Positions 1-9,373 are shown, counted from the stretch's first letter. The stretch: 64,000 nucleotides of DNA from Geomesophilobacter sediminis (GCF_016458275.1 NZ_JAEMHM010000004.1:62001-126000), one strand, 5' to 3'. Translations and numbers: made by a program. The notes: a model not told the origin generated them from the sequence alone.

Positions 1-333
1 ATTATTTCCGCCCTGGATCCGAAGATCCGGGCCGGCTCCGGGCCGAGGACAATCATACATGAGTTTTTTCCAATCCCAAGCAACTTGGGAACGTCTGCCG
101 CTCGCGCGCCGGCCGGCCTACCGCGGCGCCAGGTAAAGAAGGGCGGCCCCGAAAAGATCCGCCGCCAGAACATCCGCGTATTCTAGTGGGTGCCGCGGAT
201 TTTCTACCGGTAACCTCTTCCTCCGGCAAAGAAGTATTGGTGTTTTTTTAAAAAGATGCGATATCATTATCCACATCTAATCTTCACCCTAATTAGGTTG
301 CCGAGCTGGCAGAAGCAGATTTTGGAGGAAGGT
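1..333. other. Intergenic, no gene seen
   Basis: I see no convincing coding region in these bases. A perfect 7-bp inverted repeat with a 3-base loop (TCCCAAG-CAA-CTTGGGA) lies at 74-90. It has no T-run on its 3' side on either strand, so it is more likely an operator or chance hairpin than a terminator. The stretch before 334 holds the GGAGG used by the first gene. Confidence 0.4.
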
Positions 334-567
334 ATGGCACAGCGAAAGATGTTGACCAACGGCTCGCGGGGGCCGATCCCCGCAACGGTAATGCTGCAGA
401 TTCTGGAGGAGGGCCGGGGCAACCGGAGCGCGGAAATCCTGACCAAGGTGGCCCGGGGGGAAATGACCCCCTTCGTCGGGTTCTGCCTGCTCCACCCTAC
501 CCTGGTAATTTCGGTCTGCATGATCGTCTCTTTCGTCGTCTACGCGCTATCGACGCTCGTTCTCTAA
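334..567 (+). CDS. Small single-pass membrane protein, unknown function
   Basis: This is a 77-residue protein. An upstream in-frame ATG exists at 256, but the ATG at 334 has GGAGG five bases ahead and is the better start. The first 45 residues are soluble, with the charged run QILEEGRGNRSAEILTKVA. The last 30 residues form one hydrophobic segment ending at the C-terminus, which suggests a tail-anchored inner-membrane protein. It lies 15 bp upstream of a receiver-domain gene on the same strand and is probably cotranscribed with it. I do not recognise the family. The coding assignment rests on the ribosome site, the membrane segment and the operon position. Confidence 0.55.
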   Translation: MAQRKMLTNGSRGPIPATVMLQILEEGRGNRSAEILTKVARGEMTPFVGFCLLHPTLVISVCMIVSFVVYALSTLVL

Positions 568-582
568 CCAAGGAGGGCAGCT

Positions 583-951
583 ATGGAACGCAAACGTATG
601 CTGATTGCCGACGACCAGATCGCGACCCGGGAAGCGCTGGCGAAATTCGCCAAGCTCGAGGGGTACGACGTGGTCGCGGTGACCAATGGTGTTGAACTTC
701 TGGAGACGGTGAGCCGGGAACGGTTCGACGTCGTCATCACCGATCTCGTCATGCCCGGGATGAACGGCGTATCCGCCGCCGAGCTGATCCGAGCCCGGGG
801 GGTCGAAACGCCGATTGTGGCGCTGACCGGCCTCCCCCTGCACGACGTGCAGGAGGCCTACGACGGATTTGCCAAGATCTACCACAAACCGGTCAACGCG
901 AGCTCCCTGATGGACGACCTTGAGGCACTGCTGCAGCCACCATCCAATTGA
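583..951 (+). CDS. Single-domain response regulator (CheY-like)
   Basis: This 122-residue protein is a stand-alone receiver domain. The acidic pair is in LIADDQ near residue 10, the phosphoacceptor Asp is in VVITDLVMPGMNG near residue 54, and the conserved Lys is in the KPV motif near residue 103. There is no output domain, so it should act by protein-protein contact or as a phosphotransfer intermediate. The start has AGGAGGG eight bases upstream. A strong terminator follows directly, so the preceding small membrane-protein gene and this gene form a closed unit. The partner kinase is not defined; the hybrid kinase at 1280 is the nearest candidate. Confidence 0.9.
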   Translation: MERKRMLIADDQIATREALAKFAKLEGYDVVAVTNGVELLETVSRERFDVVITDLVMPGMNGVSAAELIRARGVETPIVALTGLPLHDVQEAYDGFAKIYHKPVNASSLMDDLEALLQPPSN

Positions 952-973
952 ACCGGCTCCCAACCGGCCATCC

Positions 974-1028
974 AGGGCCGGCCCCTCTTCCTCGTAGCGC
1001 GGGAAGGGGAGCCGGCCCTTCTTTTTTT
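974..1028 (+). terminator. Rho-independent terminator after receiver gene
   Basis: A 9-bp outer stem (AGGGCCGGC/GCCGGCCCT) with further inner pairing (CCCTCTTCC/GGGAAGGGG) is followed by TTCTTTTTTT. It closes the 334-951 unit. The rest of the gap to 1280 shows no gene. Confidence 0.85.
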
Positions 1029-1279
1029 CCGCGCGGGAGCAATCGGATCGCTACCCGACGCAACCCCAGTATTTATCGGCAATTGCATGCAACCCAGGTG
1101 GGCAGTTCCGGCTGGACAATGTATGTAAGTACCGGTGATCTCTATCACAAATTCCTTGCATACTTTGAGCATTAAGGTAATATTCGTTAGCCCTGGCTTA
1201 AGCTTGGGGTCTTCTCAGTACTTTTCCGACATAGCCCCGCCCGCCCGAGTATTTGTGGCCGTTCTTTTGTGGAGCAGCA

Positions 1280-3343
1280 ATGTTTATGGATTTGGCCAGG
1301 CAGAAGAGAAAAATTCTGGTAATTGAAGATGATGAAAGCCATGCCGAGTTGATCCGTCGAGGCTTTTCCGACTGTGACAGTTCTTACGAGCTCACCGTTG
1401 CCGATTCCCTCCGCACCGCCCAATCAGAGATCCTTTCCCGCAGCTATGACATTGTCTTGACCGACTATCGGCTCCCCGACGGGGACGGCCGCGACATCAT
1501 CGCCCACGCCGTCGACCGTTTTCCGGTGGTCCTGATGACCTCCCACGGCAACGAGCAGGTGGCCGTCGAGGCGATGAAGTCCGGCGCCCTCGATTACGTC
1601 GTCAAGAAGCCCGAGACCTTCGACGAACTCCCCCGGATCGTGGAGCGCGCTCTCAGGGAGTGGGACCTCATGGTCGAGCACCGCCGGGCCGAAAAGGCGC
1701 TCGAGGAACAGGCCCGCGTCCTCGCCCGCGAGGTGGCCGAGCGCCAGAAAGCCCAGGAGGCCCTGGAACAGCAGACCGTCCTTTTGAAAAAAGAGATCGC
1801 GGAGCGCCGTCAGGCGGAGGCCACCTTGCGCCTGAGCGAGGAAAAGTTCGCCAAGGCTTTCGACAATGCCCCCATGATCATGGCCATCTCGTCGCTGGAC
1901 GACGGCAAGATCATCGACGTGAACCAGGTCTTTCTTCGCCTTACCAACTACCGCAAGGAAGAGGTGATCGGCAGGACCACCGTCGAGATCGGGCTGGTAA
2001 CCGAGGAGATGCGCCAGCGCCTCATGGAGCTGATCCGGCAGGGGGACCACGTCCAGGGGACCGAGACCGCGGTCTGCCTCAAAAACGGGACCACGCTGAA
2101 GTGCGAGTACTTCATCGACCAGATCAACGTCGAGGGGCGGCCGCACCTTTTGACCATCGCCCTGGACTTGAGCGAGCGGCTCAAGCTGGAAGAACAGCTG
2201 CGCCACTCCCAAAAACTCGAGGCGCTGGGGCTCCTCGCCGGGGGGGTCGCCCACGACTTCAACAACATCCTCACCGTGATCGGGGGCTTCTGCGAAATGC
2301 TCAAGTACTCGATGGGGGGCGACGACCCGAACCGCTACAAGGTGGAGCAGGTCGCCGCGGCCGCCGACCGGGCCGCCAACCTCACCCGCAGCCTCCTCGC
2401 CTTCGGCCGCAAAGGTGAGATGCAGGCGCGCCCAGCCGATCTCAACGACATCGTGCGCGGGGTGGAAAAGTTCCTGATCCGGATCATCGGGGAAGACATC
2501 ACCCTGCGCACCGACCTTTACCACGAGCGCCTGGACGTCGTGGTCGATTCCGGGCAGATCGAGCAGGTGCTCATGAACCTTGCCACCAACGCCCGGGACG
2601 CCATGCCCCGCGGCGGCACGCTCACCCTGACCACCACGCTGTCGCTCTCCCCCCCGCTGACGGTCTCCCCGCCTCACCAAAAGCCGCCGGAATGCTTTGC
2701 CCTTTTGACCGTCTCCGATACCGGCCACGGCATGACCGAGGAGACCCGCACCAAGATCTTCGATCCCTTCTTTACCACCAAGGACCGGGGCAAAGGGACC
2801 GGGCTCGGCCTCTCCATCGTGTACGGGATCATCAGCCAGCACAACGGGCTGATCGATGTCGAGAGCGCACCGGGACGGGGGACCTCCTTCCAGATCTACC
2901 TCCCGATCTCGGCGCGGGCGAGCGCCCGGCCGCCGGTACTCGCCGAGGTCGCACCGACTCCCTGCACCGAAACCATCCTCCTTGCCGAGGACGACCCGCA
3001 CGTGCAGGACATGATGGCGTCCATCCTGACCCAGCGGGGCTACGACGTCATCCGCGCCTCCAACGGGCAGGAGGCGGTGCTCAAGTTCGCCGCGCACCAG
3101 GACCGCATCCGGCTCATCCTGATGGACATCATCATGCCGGTGATGAACGGCAAGGAGGCCTCGGAGCGGATCCTGCAGATCAACCCGGAGGTCAAGGTCC
3201 TCTTCACCAGCGGCTACACGGCCGACGTCATCAAGAACCGGGGTGATCTCCAGGAGGGGGACAACCTTTTGCGCAAGCCGGTGAAGGCGTCCGACCTGCT
3301 GACCAGGATTCGTGAAACCCTCGACCGGCAGGAGCCGGTCTGA
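1280..3343 (+). CDS. Hybrid sensor histidine kinase (REC-PAS-HisKA-HATPase-REC)
   Basis: This cytosolic hybrid kinase has about 687 residues. I chose the ATG at 1280 because GGAGC sits five bases upstream; a longer frame opens at 1253. An N-terminal receiver covers residues 10-130, with the phosphoacceptor Asp near 62 in [12 protein letters not shown] Glu/Arg-rich coiled coil (130-190) and a PAS domain (about 190-310) follow. The phosphoacceptor His is in [11 protein letters not shown], then come the ATP-binding motifs ([15 protein letters not shown]) and a C-terminal receiver with LILMDIIMP. There are no membrane segments. It lies 15 bp upstream of a periplasmic binding-protein gene, so it may belong to the same signalling operon. 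Confidence 0.93.
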   Translation: MFMDLARQKRKILVIEDDESHAELIRRGFSDCDSSYELTVADSLRTAQSEILSRSYDIVLTDYRLPDGDGRDIIAHAVDRFPVVLMTSHGNEQVAVEAMKSGALDYVVKKPETFDELPRIVERALREWDLMVEHRRAEKALEEQARVLAREVAERQKAQEALEQQTVLLKKEIAERRQAEATLRLSEEKFAKAFDNAPMIMAISSLDDGKIIDVNQVFLRLTNYRKEEVIGRTTVEIGLVTEEMRQRLMELIRQGDHVQGTETAVCLKNGTTLKCEYFIDQINVEGRPHLLTIALDLSERLKLEEQLRHSQKLEALGLLAGGVAHDFNNILTVIGGFCEMLKYSMGGDDPNRYKVEQVAAAADRAANLTRSLLAFGRKGEMQARPADLNDIVRGVEKFLIRIIGEDITLRTDLYHERLDVVVDSGQIEQVLMNLATNARDAMPRGGTLTLTTTLSLSPPLTVSPPHQKPPECFALLTVSDTGHGMTEETRTKIFDPFFTTKDRGKGTGLGLSIVYGIISQHNGLIDVESAPGRGTSFQIYLPISARASARPPVLAEVAPTPCTETILLAEDDPHVQDMMASILTQRGYDVIRASNGQEAVLKFAAHQDRIRLILMDIIMPVMNGKEASERILQINPEVKVLFTSGYTADVIKNRGDLQEGDNLLRKPVKASDLLTRIRETLDRQEPV

Positions 3344-3358
3344 CGAAGGAGGTGGCAG

Positions 3359-4171
3359 ATGATCCATCGATTCCTGTTGTTGGTCGCAGCGTGGCTACTC
3401 ACCCTCCCGATGATCGCCGCGGCGGAGCCGGTCATGGTGAGCGGCTGCTCGGTAAGCAACCTCGGTTACCTCAACGACCTCGCCCGGTTCTACGAGAAAA
3501 AGACCGGGCAGAAGATCCTGGTGCGCGGCGGCGGCAGCATTGTCGGTTTGAGCGAACTGGGAGCGGACCGGGTCGACATCGCGGCCTCCTGCCAGCGCAA
3601 GATCCCCCCCAACAAGGATTTCCGGGTGATCCCGGTCGCCTGGGACGCCCTGGTCTTCATCGTCAACAAGCGCAACCCGGTGAACGAGATCACTCCCCAG
3701 CAGGTCCGGGATATCTACGACGGTCGGGTCACCAGCTGGAAGCAGATAGGGGGCGACAACCTGAGGCTCATCTCCTACGTCACCACCCCGGAAGGTCTCG
3801 GAGGGATCGGCGAAGCGCTGGAGAAGTACCTTTTGAACGGCAAGCGCCCCCAGATCGTGGCCAACTCGTCGCTGCAGGCCTCCTCGGTCGCGGTCTGGGA
3901 GCAGCTCGTCGAGCGCCATCCGGAAGGATTTGCCTCCACCGGCTACGGCAGCGCGCGCAAGCGCAACGTCAAGCTCCTCGCCTTTAACGGGGTCGCCCCG
4001 ACCAAAGCGACCATCATCTCCGGGAAGTACCCGCTCAAACGGTACCTCTACCTGGTGCTCCCCAAAGACGCCAAGCCCGAGGCGCGCCGGTTCGTCGACT
4101 GGGTCCTGAGCAAGGAAGGGCAGACCCATATCTCCGCTCTCGGACTGCCGGCGTTGGCGGAGATTCGATGA
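3359..4171 (+). CDS. Periplasmic phosphate-type substrate-binding protein (PstS-like)
   Basis: This 270-residue secreted protein has a clear Sec signal peptide (hydrophobic 4-20, ending AAAEP) and a type-2 periplasmic binding fold of the PstS/phosphate-ABC class. Family-like landmarks are GSIVGLSELG, DIAASCQRKI, ALVFIVNKRNPV, the ITPQQVRDIYDGRVTSWKQIGG block and a C-terminal FVDWVLSKEGQ. AAGGAGGTGGCAG precedes the ATG. No pst transport genes are adjacent. The stop codon overlaps the start of a membrane kinase (ATGA), so the likely role is a ligand-binding partner of that kinase rather than a transporter subunit. The ligand, phosphate or another oxyanion, cannot be told from sequence. Confidence 0.88.
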   Translation: MIHRFLLLVAAWLLTLPMIAAAEPVMVSGCSVSNLGYLNDLARFYEKKTGQKILVRGGGSIVGLSELGADRVDIAASCQRKIPPNKDFRVIPVAWDALVFIVNKRNPVNEITPQQVRDIYDGRVTSWKQIGGDNLRLISYVTTPEGLGGIGEALEKYLLNGKRPQIVANSSLQASSVAVWEQLVERHPEGFASTGYGSARKRNVKLLAFNGVAPTKATIISGKYPLKRYLYLVLPKDAKPEARRFVDWVLSKEGQTHISALGLPALAEIR

Positions 4172-5748
4172 GGAGGTCGCTGAACCACAAGGTCACCGGT
4201 TTTACCGCGCTGTTGCTTTTAGCCTTCGGTGCCCTCTCCTCCTGCTTCTACCTCTATTCCTACCGGGAAGGGGTGCGCAAGGAGCTGACCGCCCGGGGGG
4301 TGACCATGGCCGAATCGCTGGCCATGTCGGTCGACGAAGGGCTCGCCTCGGAAAACGTGGACCTGATCAGCCACATCAACAAGATCAGCTACGCCCAGGA
4401 CGTGGTGCTGGCCCAGGTCTTCTCCACCGTCTGGATCGCCTACGATGCCTACCCCAAAAACGAGATGGGGGTCCCCCCTTCCGAACGGGCGGTCCAGTAC
4501 TTCAAGGGACATCAAAAGACGCTTTTCTTTGACGACGGGACCCACGTCGAGTTCTACAGCCCGGTTTTCTACCACGACTACAACAAAAGCCAGGATTCCC
4601 GTTTCATCATCGGCTACGTCCGCCTCCAGCTCAGCCCGGCCCAGGCCAACGCCGCGCTGGGCCGGGCGATCATCGTCAACGTGCTCCTGTTCCTGGTGCT
4701 CACTGCCGTCATGATCGCCATCCTCACCACCTGCATCAGGCGGACCGTGCTCACGCCGCTGGTCTCCCTGCAGCGCTCGGTCGGCAGGTCGCTGAACGAC
4801 GAGCTCCCCCAGAAGGTGCCGGTCGGGGAGGACGACGAGCTCGGGGTTCTTTCCCGCTCCTTCAACAAGATGTGCGATGCCCTCGAGCAGCGGGAGGCAA
4901 GCCTTAACGAACAGAAGGCGCTTTTGGAAGAGGAGGTTCTCGAGCGGATGTCGGCCCAGGATGCCCTCCTGGAGCAGGCGGGGCATTTAGAGGAGGAGGT
5001 CAGGGAACGCCAGGCGCGGGAGGCGGAACTCGAGGCGAAAAACGCCGAGCTGGAGCGCTTCACCTACACCGTATCCCACGACCTGAAGAGCCCGCTCATC
5101 ACCATCAAGGGATTTGCCGGAGCGGTCCTCAAGGACCTGGCGGTGCGACGGTACAACCGGATGGACGGCGACCTGCGCCGGGTGATGGATGCCGCGGACA
5201 AGATGGGGCTCCTCCTCAACGACCTATTGGAGCTCTCCCGGATCGGGAGGATCACCAATCCCCCCGTCCCCGTGGACATGAACGCGCTCGCCGCCGAAGT
5301 ACTGGCCCAGCTGTCCGGGCCGATCAGCCAATCGGGAGCGCAGATCACGGTGCAACCGGAGCTCCCCGAGGTTTACGCGGACCGCCCCCGGATCGCCGAA
5401 GTGCTGCAGAACCTGGTGGAGAACGCGATCAAGTACCGGGGCGACCGCTCCCCGGTCGCGATCGAGATCGGGAGCCGGGAGCCCGACGGCAAGCCGGTCT
5501 TTTTCGTGCGGGACAACGGCCTCGGTATCGCCCCGGAGTACCAGGAGACCGTTTTCGGGCTTTTCAACAAGCTCGACGCCCGTACCGAGGGGACCGGGAT
5601 CGGGCTGGCGCTGGTCCGCCGCATCATCGACTTCCACGGCGGCCGGATCTGGGTCGAGTCCGAAGGAGTGGGAATGGGGAGCACCTTTGTATTTACCCTG
5701 CCGGGAGCTCCTGCTCCGGCAGCCACCACAGCTGGAGGAGAAACCTGA
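4168..5748 (+). CDS. Membrane sensor histidine kinase with HAMP domain
   Basis: This 526-residue inner-membrane kinase has a first membrane helix at 11-31, a periplasmic sensor region at about 32-165, a second helix at about 167-190, a HAMP domain, a Glu-rich coiled coil (245-300), a HisKA box with the phosphoacceptor His near 304 (TVSHDLKSPL) and a HATPase domain (NAIKYRG, VRDNGLGIAPEYQ, GTGIGLALVRRII). The ATG overlaps the binding-protein stop and its own stop overlaps the next receiver start. Translational coupling of all three is therefore likely: periplasmic ligand protein, membrane kinase, receiver. Confidence 0.93.
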   Translation: MRRSLNHKVTGFTALLLLAFGALSSCFYLYSYREGVRKELTARGVTMAESLAMSVDEGLASENVDLISHINKISYAQDVVLAQVFSTVWIAYDAYPKNEMGVPPSERAVQYFKGHQKTLFFDDGTHVEFYSPVFYHDYNKSQDSRFIIGYVRLQLSPAQANAALGRAIIVNVLLFLVLTAVMIAILTTCIRRTVLTPLVSLQRSVGRSLNDELPQKVPVGEDDELGVLSRSFNKMCDALEQREASLNEQKALLEEEVLERMSAQDALLEQAGHLEEEVRERQAREAELEAKNAELERFTYTVSHDLKSPLITIKGFAGAVLKDLAVRRYNRMDGDLRRVMDAADKMGLLLNDLLELSRIGRITNPPVPVDMNALAAEVLAQLSGPISQSGAQITVQPELPEVYADRPRIAEVLQNLVENAIKYRGDRSPVAIEIGSREPDGKPVFFVRDNGLGIAPEYQETVFGLFNKLDARTEGTGIGLALVRRIIDFHGGRIWVESEGVGMGSTFVFTLPGAPAPAATTAGGET

Positions 5749-6188
5749 TGACCGGTGAACCGCTTTGCATCCTTCTGGTCGAGGACAACCCCGATCATGC
5801 CGAGCTCGCGCTGCGTAACCTGGAAGAGTCCAAGCTCGCCAACAAGGTCTTCCACGTCGAGGACGGCGAGGCCGCGCTCGATTTTCTGCACCGCCGCAAC
5901 CAGTATGCCGACGAGCAGAAGTTTCCCCGGCCCCACCTGGTCCTGCTCGACCTGAGGCTCCCCAAGATCGATGGCCTGGAAGTCCTGAAGCAGATCAAGA
6001 CCTCGGAGGAACTCCAGAGCATCCCCGTCGTGGTCCTGACCACCTCCACTGCCGAACGCGACATCGCGATGGCATACCAGTACCACGCGAACAGCTACGT
6101 CTCCAAGCCGGTCGATTTCGATACCTTCAGCCAGCTTCTGCGCGACCTGGACTACTACTGGCTCGCCTGGAACAAGCGCCCCTGGTGA
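5748..6188 (+). CDS. Rcp1-like single-domain response regulator
   Basis: This 146-residue receiver is of the Rcp1/phytochrome-partner type. It shows ILLVEDNPDHAELALRNL, the phosphoacceptor Asp in LVLLDLRLPKIDG, LTTSTAERD and the NSYVSKPVDFDTF block, typical of receivers that end in a DYYWL-type tail. There is no output domain. It is translationally coupled to the upstream kinase through an ATGA overlap and is the probable phosphoacceptor for that kinase. The paralogous pair at 55082-56702 has the same kinase-then-Rcp1 arrangement. Confidence 0.93.
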   Translation: MTGEPLCILLVEDNPDHAELALRNLEESKLANKVFHVEDGEAALDFLHRRNQYADEQKFPRPHLVLLDLRLPKIDGLEVLKQIKTSEELQSIPVVVLTTSTAERDIAMAYQYHANSYVSKPVDFDTFSQLLRDLDYYWLAWNKRPW

Positions 6189-6313
6189 AAAGCAACCGCA
6201 GAGGCCGCCGAGGACGCCGAGATAACCGCCTCGCCCCCACCGCCGCGCAGCAATTCCGATAAGTCCACTCCGGCCCTGACGTCCACCTGGTCCATCAAGG
6301 CAAGGTCAAAAAT

Positions 6314-6353
6314 AAAAAAAGGGGAGGATAGCCAAGGCTACCCTCCCCTTTTT
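6314..6353. terminator. Bidirectional Rho-independent terminator
   Basis: The stem GGGGAGG...CCTCCCC contains an inner TAGCC/GGCTA pair. It is flanked by an A-run on the left and a T-run on the right, so it can stop transcription both from the + strand signalling operon and from the - strand CoA-transferase gene. Confidence 0.85.
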
Positions 6354-6370
6354 GCCGGTTAAAGCGGATC

Positions 6371-7933
6371 CTACAGTTCCCAGTTCTCGATCTTCATGGT
6401 CCCCTTCTGGGCCAGGTTCACCTGCATCTTGAAGACCCGGTCCAGAAGCTGCGGCTCGTGGCCGGCCTTGCGGGCCAGGCAATCCTTGCAGGAGCGGTCG
6501 AAGTAATCCTGCAGCAGCGGCCGGTAGTCCGGATGGGCGCACTTGTCGATGATGACCTGGGCGCGGTGCTTCGGGCTCAGGCCGCGCAGGTCCGCGAGCC
6601 CCTGCTCGGTGACCAGCACGTCGAGGTCATGCTCGGTGTGGTCGACGTGGGGCACGTGCGGCACCACGCAGGTGATCCCGGTCGGGTCGGTCTTGGTGGG
6701 ACGCGCCGACGGGGTGTGCATGATGGAGAGGTAGGCGTTGCGCAGGAAGTCGCCGGAACCGCCGATGCCGTTGATCATCCGGGTCCCCCCCACCAGGGTG
6801 GAGTTGGCGTGGGCGTAGATGTCGAACTCGATCGGGGTGTTCATCGCGATGCACCCCAGACGCCGGATCGGCTCCGGATGGTTGGCGATCGAGAGCGGAC
6901 GCATCAGCACCTTGTTGCTGTACTTGTCCCAGTTCTCGTAGAAGCGCTTGAAGCCGTCCACCGAGAAGGAGAGCGAGACGGTCGAGGCGAAGTCGAGTTT
7001 GCCCGAGTCGAAGAGATCGAGCATGGTGTCCTGGAGCACCTCGGTCCAGACGTTGAGCCCGGAGAACGGCCCCTTGGCGAGCCCGCCGATGACGGCGTTG
7101 GCGATGGAGCCGACCCCGGACTGGAGCGGGAGCAGGTTCTTGGGCAGCCGCCCCTGCTTCACCTCGTTGGAGAAGAAGTCGATGATGTTGTTCGCGATCG
7201 CCTCGGAGGTATCGTCCTGCTCGCTGAAGGAACGCCCGTTGTCCGGACGGTCCGATTCGATGATGGCGATGATCCGGTCCGAATCGACCCGAACGTAGGG
7301 AGAACCGGCGCGGTCGTCGACCCGGCTTACCAGGTAGGGAAGCCGGCGCGGCGGGTTGATCGGCTCGATGATGTCGTGCAGACCTTCGAAGCTGGGGATG
7401 GAGGTATTGATCTCGATGATGATCTTGTCGGCGATCTGGACGATCTCGGGGACCGCGCCGCAGGAGGCGGTGAGCACCAGGTCGCCGTTCTCGGTGATCG
7501 CGGAACATTCGATGATGGCGATATCGAGCCGCCCGCCGTTGTCCTTGGTATAGAAGCCGTAGCCTAAATCCTGGGCGAACATGGAGAGGTGCTTGTCACC
7601 CATCTGGATCCGCCCTTCGTTGATGCCGGCCTGGATGTTCTTCCCGGTCTGGTAGGGCCAGCGCCGGTCGATCATGTCGAGGGACGCCCAGCGGTCCTCG
7701 GTTTCCGCGCCGACCGAAGCGCCGATGAAGAGGTTGAACTTCAGTTTTCCCTGCAGCCCGTTCTTCTCGACGTGCTCGGCAAGGGCAATAGGCACCATCT
7801 TGGGATAGCCGGCGGGGGTAAACCCGGACCAGCCGACGTTCATCCCGTTTTTGAACAGCGGGATGACCTGGTCCACGGTGGTAATCCTGGAATGAAGGCT
7901 GGTTTTCCTGATCCTCTTATGCAGTTCCGACAT
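6371..7933 (-). CDS. Acetyl-CoA hydrolase/transferase, probable succinyl:acetate CoA-transferase
   Basis: This 520-residue cytosolic enzyme belongs to the class I CoA-transferase family (Cat1/AarC/Ach1). Landmarks are [11 protein letters not shown] near the N-terminus, [24 protein letters not shown] carrying the family's catalytic Glu, [19 protein letters not shown] and [14 protein letters not shown]. In Geobacter this class moves CoA from succinyl-CoA to acetate, feeding acetate into the TCA cycle and replacing succinyl-CoA synthetase. That substrate assignment is family knowledge plus inference. CAGGAGGATCGAGGTAG precedes the start. A TetR-family gene is divergently placed with a palindrome between them, which points to local transcriptional control. 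Confidence 0.92.
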   Translation of the reverse strand: MSELHKRIRKTSLHSRITTVDQVIPLFKNGMNVGWSGFTPAGYPKMVPIALAEHVEKNGLQGKLKFNLFIGASVGAETEDRWASLDMIDRRWPYQTGKNIQAGINEGRIQMGDKHLSMFAQDLGYGFYTKDNGGRLDIAIIECSAITENGDLVLTASCGAVPEIVQIADKIIIEINTSIPSFEGLHDIIEPINPPRRLPYLVSRVDDRAGSPYVRVDSDRIIAIIESDRPDNGRSFSEQDDTSEAIANNIIDFFSNEVKQGRLPKNLLPLQSGVGSIANAVIGGLAKGPFSGLNVWTEVLQDTMLDLFDSGKLDFASTVSLSFSVDGFKRFYENWDKYSNKVLMRPLSIANHPEPIRRLGCIAMNTPIEFDIYAHANSTLVGGTRMINGIGGSGDFLRNAYLSIMHTPSARPTKTDPTGITCVVPHVPHVDHTEHDLDVLVTEQGLADLRGLSPKHRAQVIIDKCAHPDYRPLLQDYFDRSCKDCLARKAGHEPQLLDRVFKMQVNLAQKGTMKIENWEL

Positions 7934-7972
7934 CTACCTCGATCCTCCTGACATGGTTTTTCACGTTCCAAA

Positions 7973-8026
7973 TCGAACGTTCGTTCGGCGGGTATACACC
8001 ATAGCAGCACGAGGTTTTATTTGCAA
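7973..8026 (-). promoter_or_regulatory. Candidate sigma70 promoter and TetR operator for CoA-transferase
   Basis: Read on the - strand, TTGCAA (8021-8026) and TATGGT (7998-8003) are separated by exactly 17 bases, a reasonable sigma70 promoter. The palindrome CGAACGTTCG lies at 7974-7983, just downstream of the expected start point, where a repressor would block transcription. The TetR gene at 8256 is divergent. The pairing of regulator and site is inference. Confidence 0.5.
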
Positions 8027-8096
8027 GACGATTAACGCGCTACGACTCGACTCGACAAGATTCACAAGTTTCGTCACGATGTCGCGGCTTACCGGG

Positions 8097-8134
8097 GGGA
8101 GCGCCATTCCTGGCGCGATCCGCCGGAGGCGGCG
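8097..8134. repeat. Dispersed double-hairpin (REP-like) repeat, copy 1
   Basis: This is a GGGAGCGCC...GGCGCGATCCGCC...GGCGG element containing two adjacent stems. It is a diverged copy of the element present three times at 10616-10972. It lies in the divergent CoA-transferase/TetR gap. Confidence 0.8.
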
Positions 8135-8255
8135 AAGCAGGGCCGTGGAGGTGCCCGAGGCGGAGCTTAAGAAGCGGAAAAAACAATTCGGGTTTGCCAA
8201 TTCGTCTCAGATTTTGCTAAGGTAGGCGCCACGTCAGAGACCAAGTGGGGTAATC

Positions 8256-8849
8256 ATGGAAAAAACCGACTGCCGCAGCAAGCTGCTGGAGGTGGGAACG
8301 AAGCTTTTCGCCGAGCGGGGATTGAACGGGGTGAGCATCCGGGAGCTTTCCCAGGCGGCCGGGACCAGCATTTCCATGATTTCCTACCATTTCGGCAGCA
8401 AGGAAGGGCTGTACTCGGCCGTTTTGGAGCAGCAGTTCGCCTGTTTCGCCGAGATCCACGAGATCAGGCAGAGGGTGGCGAACCCGCAGCAGATGATCGA
8501 GGAGTATCTGCGTTGGACCTTCCAGCGTCACCGCAACAACGCCTACCTGCTCCGCTTCTACACCAGCGAGCTCACCAATCCGACCATGTTTTTCGCCAAG
8601 ATCGTGATGCCGGTGATCGACGAAGTGATCCGGACCCTGGCGACCGTCATCGAGGAAGGGATTCAGCTCAAGCAGTTCCGCGCCGACATCCATCCGACCA
8701 ATGCCGCCCTCGCCCTGGCCGGGATGGTGAACTACTTCTTTTTAAGCGTGCATGCCACCGAGGGGCTGATCAGCCACTCCCCCGACCAGGACGAAATCCT
8801 GATCCAGCAGTACCTGGCCATCTTCACCAACGGCGTCGCCACGCCGTAG
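8256..8849 (+). CDS. TetR/AcrR-family transcriptional regulator
   Basis: This 197-residue protein starts with a TetR DNA-binding domain (residues 5-60). The helix-turn-helix reads GLNGVSIRELSQAAGTSISMISYHFGSK-type, with the family signature YHFGSKEGLY. The rest is the helical ligand/dimerisation domain. The ribosome site is weak (GTGGGGTAATC). It is divergent from the CoA-transferase gene, with the CGAACGTTCG palindrome in the gap, so it probably represses that gene and perhaps itself. The ligand is unknown; an acyl-CoA or organic acid would fit the neighbour but is speculation. Confidence 0.9.
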   Translation: MEKTDCRSKLLEVGTKLFAERGLNGVSIRELSQAAGTSISMISYHFGSKEGLYSAVLEQQFACFAEIHEIRQRVANPQQMIEEYLRWTFQRHRNNAYLLRFYTSELTNPTMFFAKIVMPVIDEVIRTLATVIEEGIQLKQFRADIHPTNAALALAGMVNYFFLSVHATEGLISHSPDQDEILIQQYLAIFTNGVATP

Positions 8850-9012
8850 CCCTGCCCTCCCCCTCCCCCTATCCATCCACCAGTCCACCAGTCCACTCCG
8901 TCCCCCCCTGCGCTGTTGCACTGCCGCTGCAAGAAGGTCTAGACTGAAGATTGTGAACCAATCCTCACGAAGCGGGGCCCCAGCAGGACAGCTGCCCCGA
9001 GGAGGAATCAAA

Positions 9013-9213
9013 ATGAAAAGGCTGATTGCCGTTTTGATAGCTGCCGCGATGCTACTTCCCTTAACGCCAGTTCCCGCGGCCCAGGCAACCTGTGACGCAC
9101 CAAAACATGCCCCGAAGAAGGTAAAACACCACCATCGGCACCATAAACATCATCACCAGAAAGGGCAGGATCACCACCACCTGTACCTCTACGATCACAA
9201 GCCGCTGTACTGA
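9013..9213 (+). CDS. Small secreted histidine-rich protein
   Basis: This 66-residue protein has a Sec signal peptide (MKRLIAVLIAAAM, cleavage near AAQA). The mature peptide is about 40 residues, dominated by His, Lys and Tyr: HHHRHHKHHH, then QDHHHLYLYDHK. GAGGAGGAATC gives a strong ribosome site for the ATG at 9013; an upstream in-frame ATG at 8953 lacks one. Such His clusters usually bind Zn, Ni, Cu or Co, so a periplasmic metal-buffering role is plausible but inferred. No metal transporter adjoins it except CorA two genes away. Confidence 0.7.
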   Translation: MKRLIAVLIAAAMLLPLTPVPAAQATCDAPKHAPKKVKHHHRHHKHHHQKGQDHHHLYLYDHKPLY

Positions 9214-9253
9214 GCGCGAGCACCAACCGTGGACCCGGGTCCACCGGGTCCAC

Positions 9254-9337
9254 ACAAAAAAAAGAACGGATAACGCCGCCGGCTTCAGCCTCGGGAGGGG
9301 GTCCACAAAGCTTGCTGCAGGAACGTCATCCGTTCTT
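9254..9337 (-). terminator. Long-loop terminator for globin-PsiE gene
   Basis: On the - strand AAGAACGGAT (9328-9337) pairs perfectly with ATCCGTTCTT (9262-9271), followed immediately by a run of eight T. The loop is about 56 bases and GC-rich. The + strand gene ending at 9213 is followed by overlapping GGACCC/GGGTCC repeats near 9230-9251, which may serve it. Confidence 0.6.
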
Positions 9338-9373
9338 GTCGTTTCTCGTTGCGACGGGGTCCGGGGCGACCGA

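Noticed and set aside
1424-3367. A 647-codon open frame on the - strand
   Set aside because: It lies wholly opposite the hybrid kinase gene, has no recognisable motifs and is rich in Asp/Gly/His/Leu as expected for a mirror frame of high-GC coding DNA.
5224-6086. Large - strand frames opposite the kinase and receiver genes
   Set aside because: Mirror frames of strongly supported + strand genes with overlapping starts and stops; no independent support.
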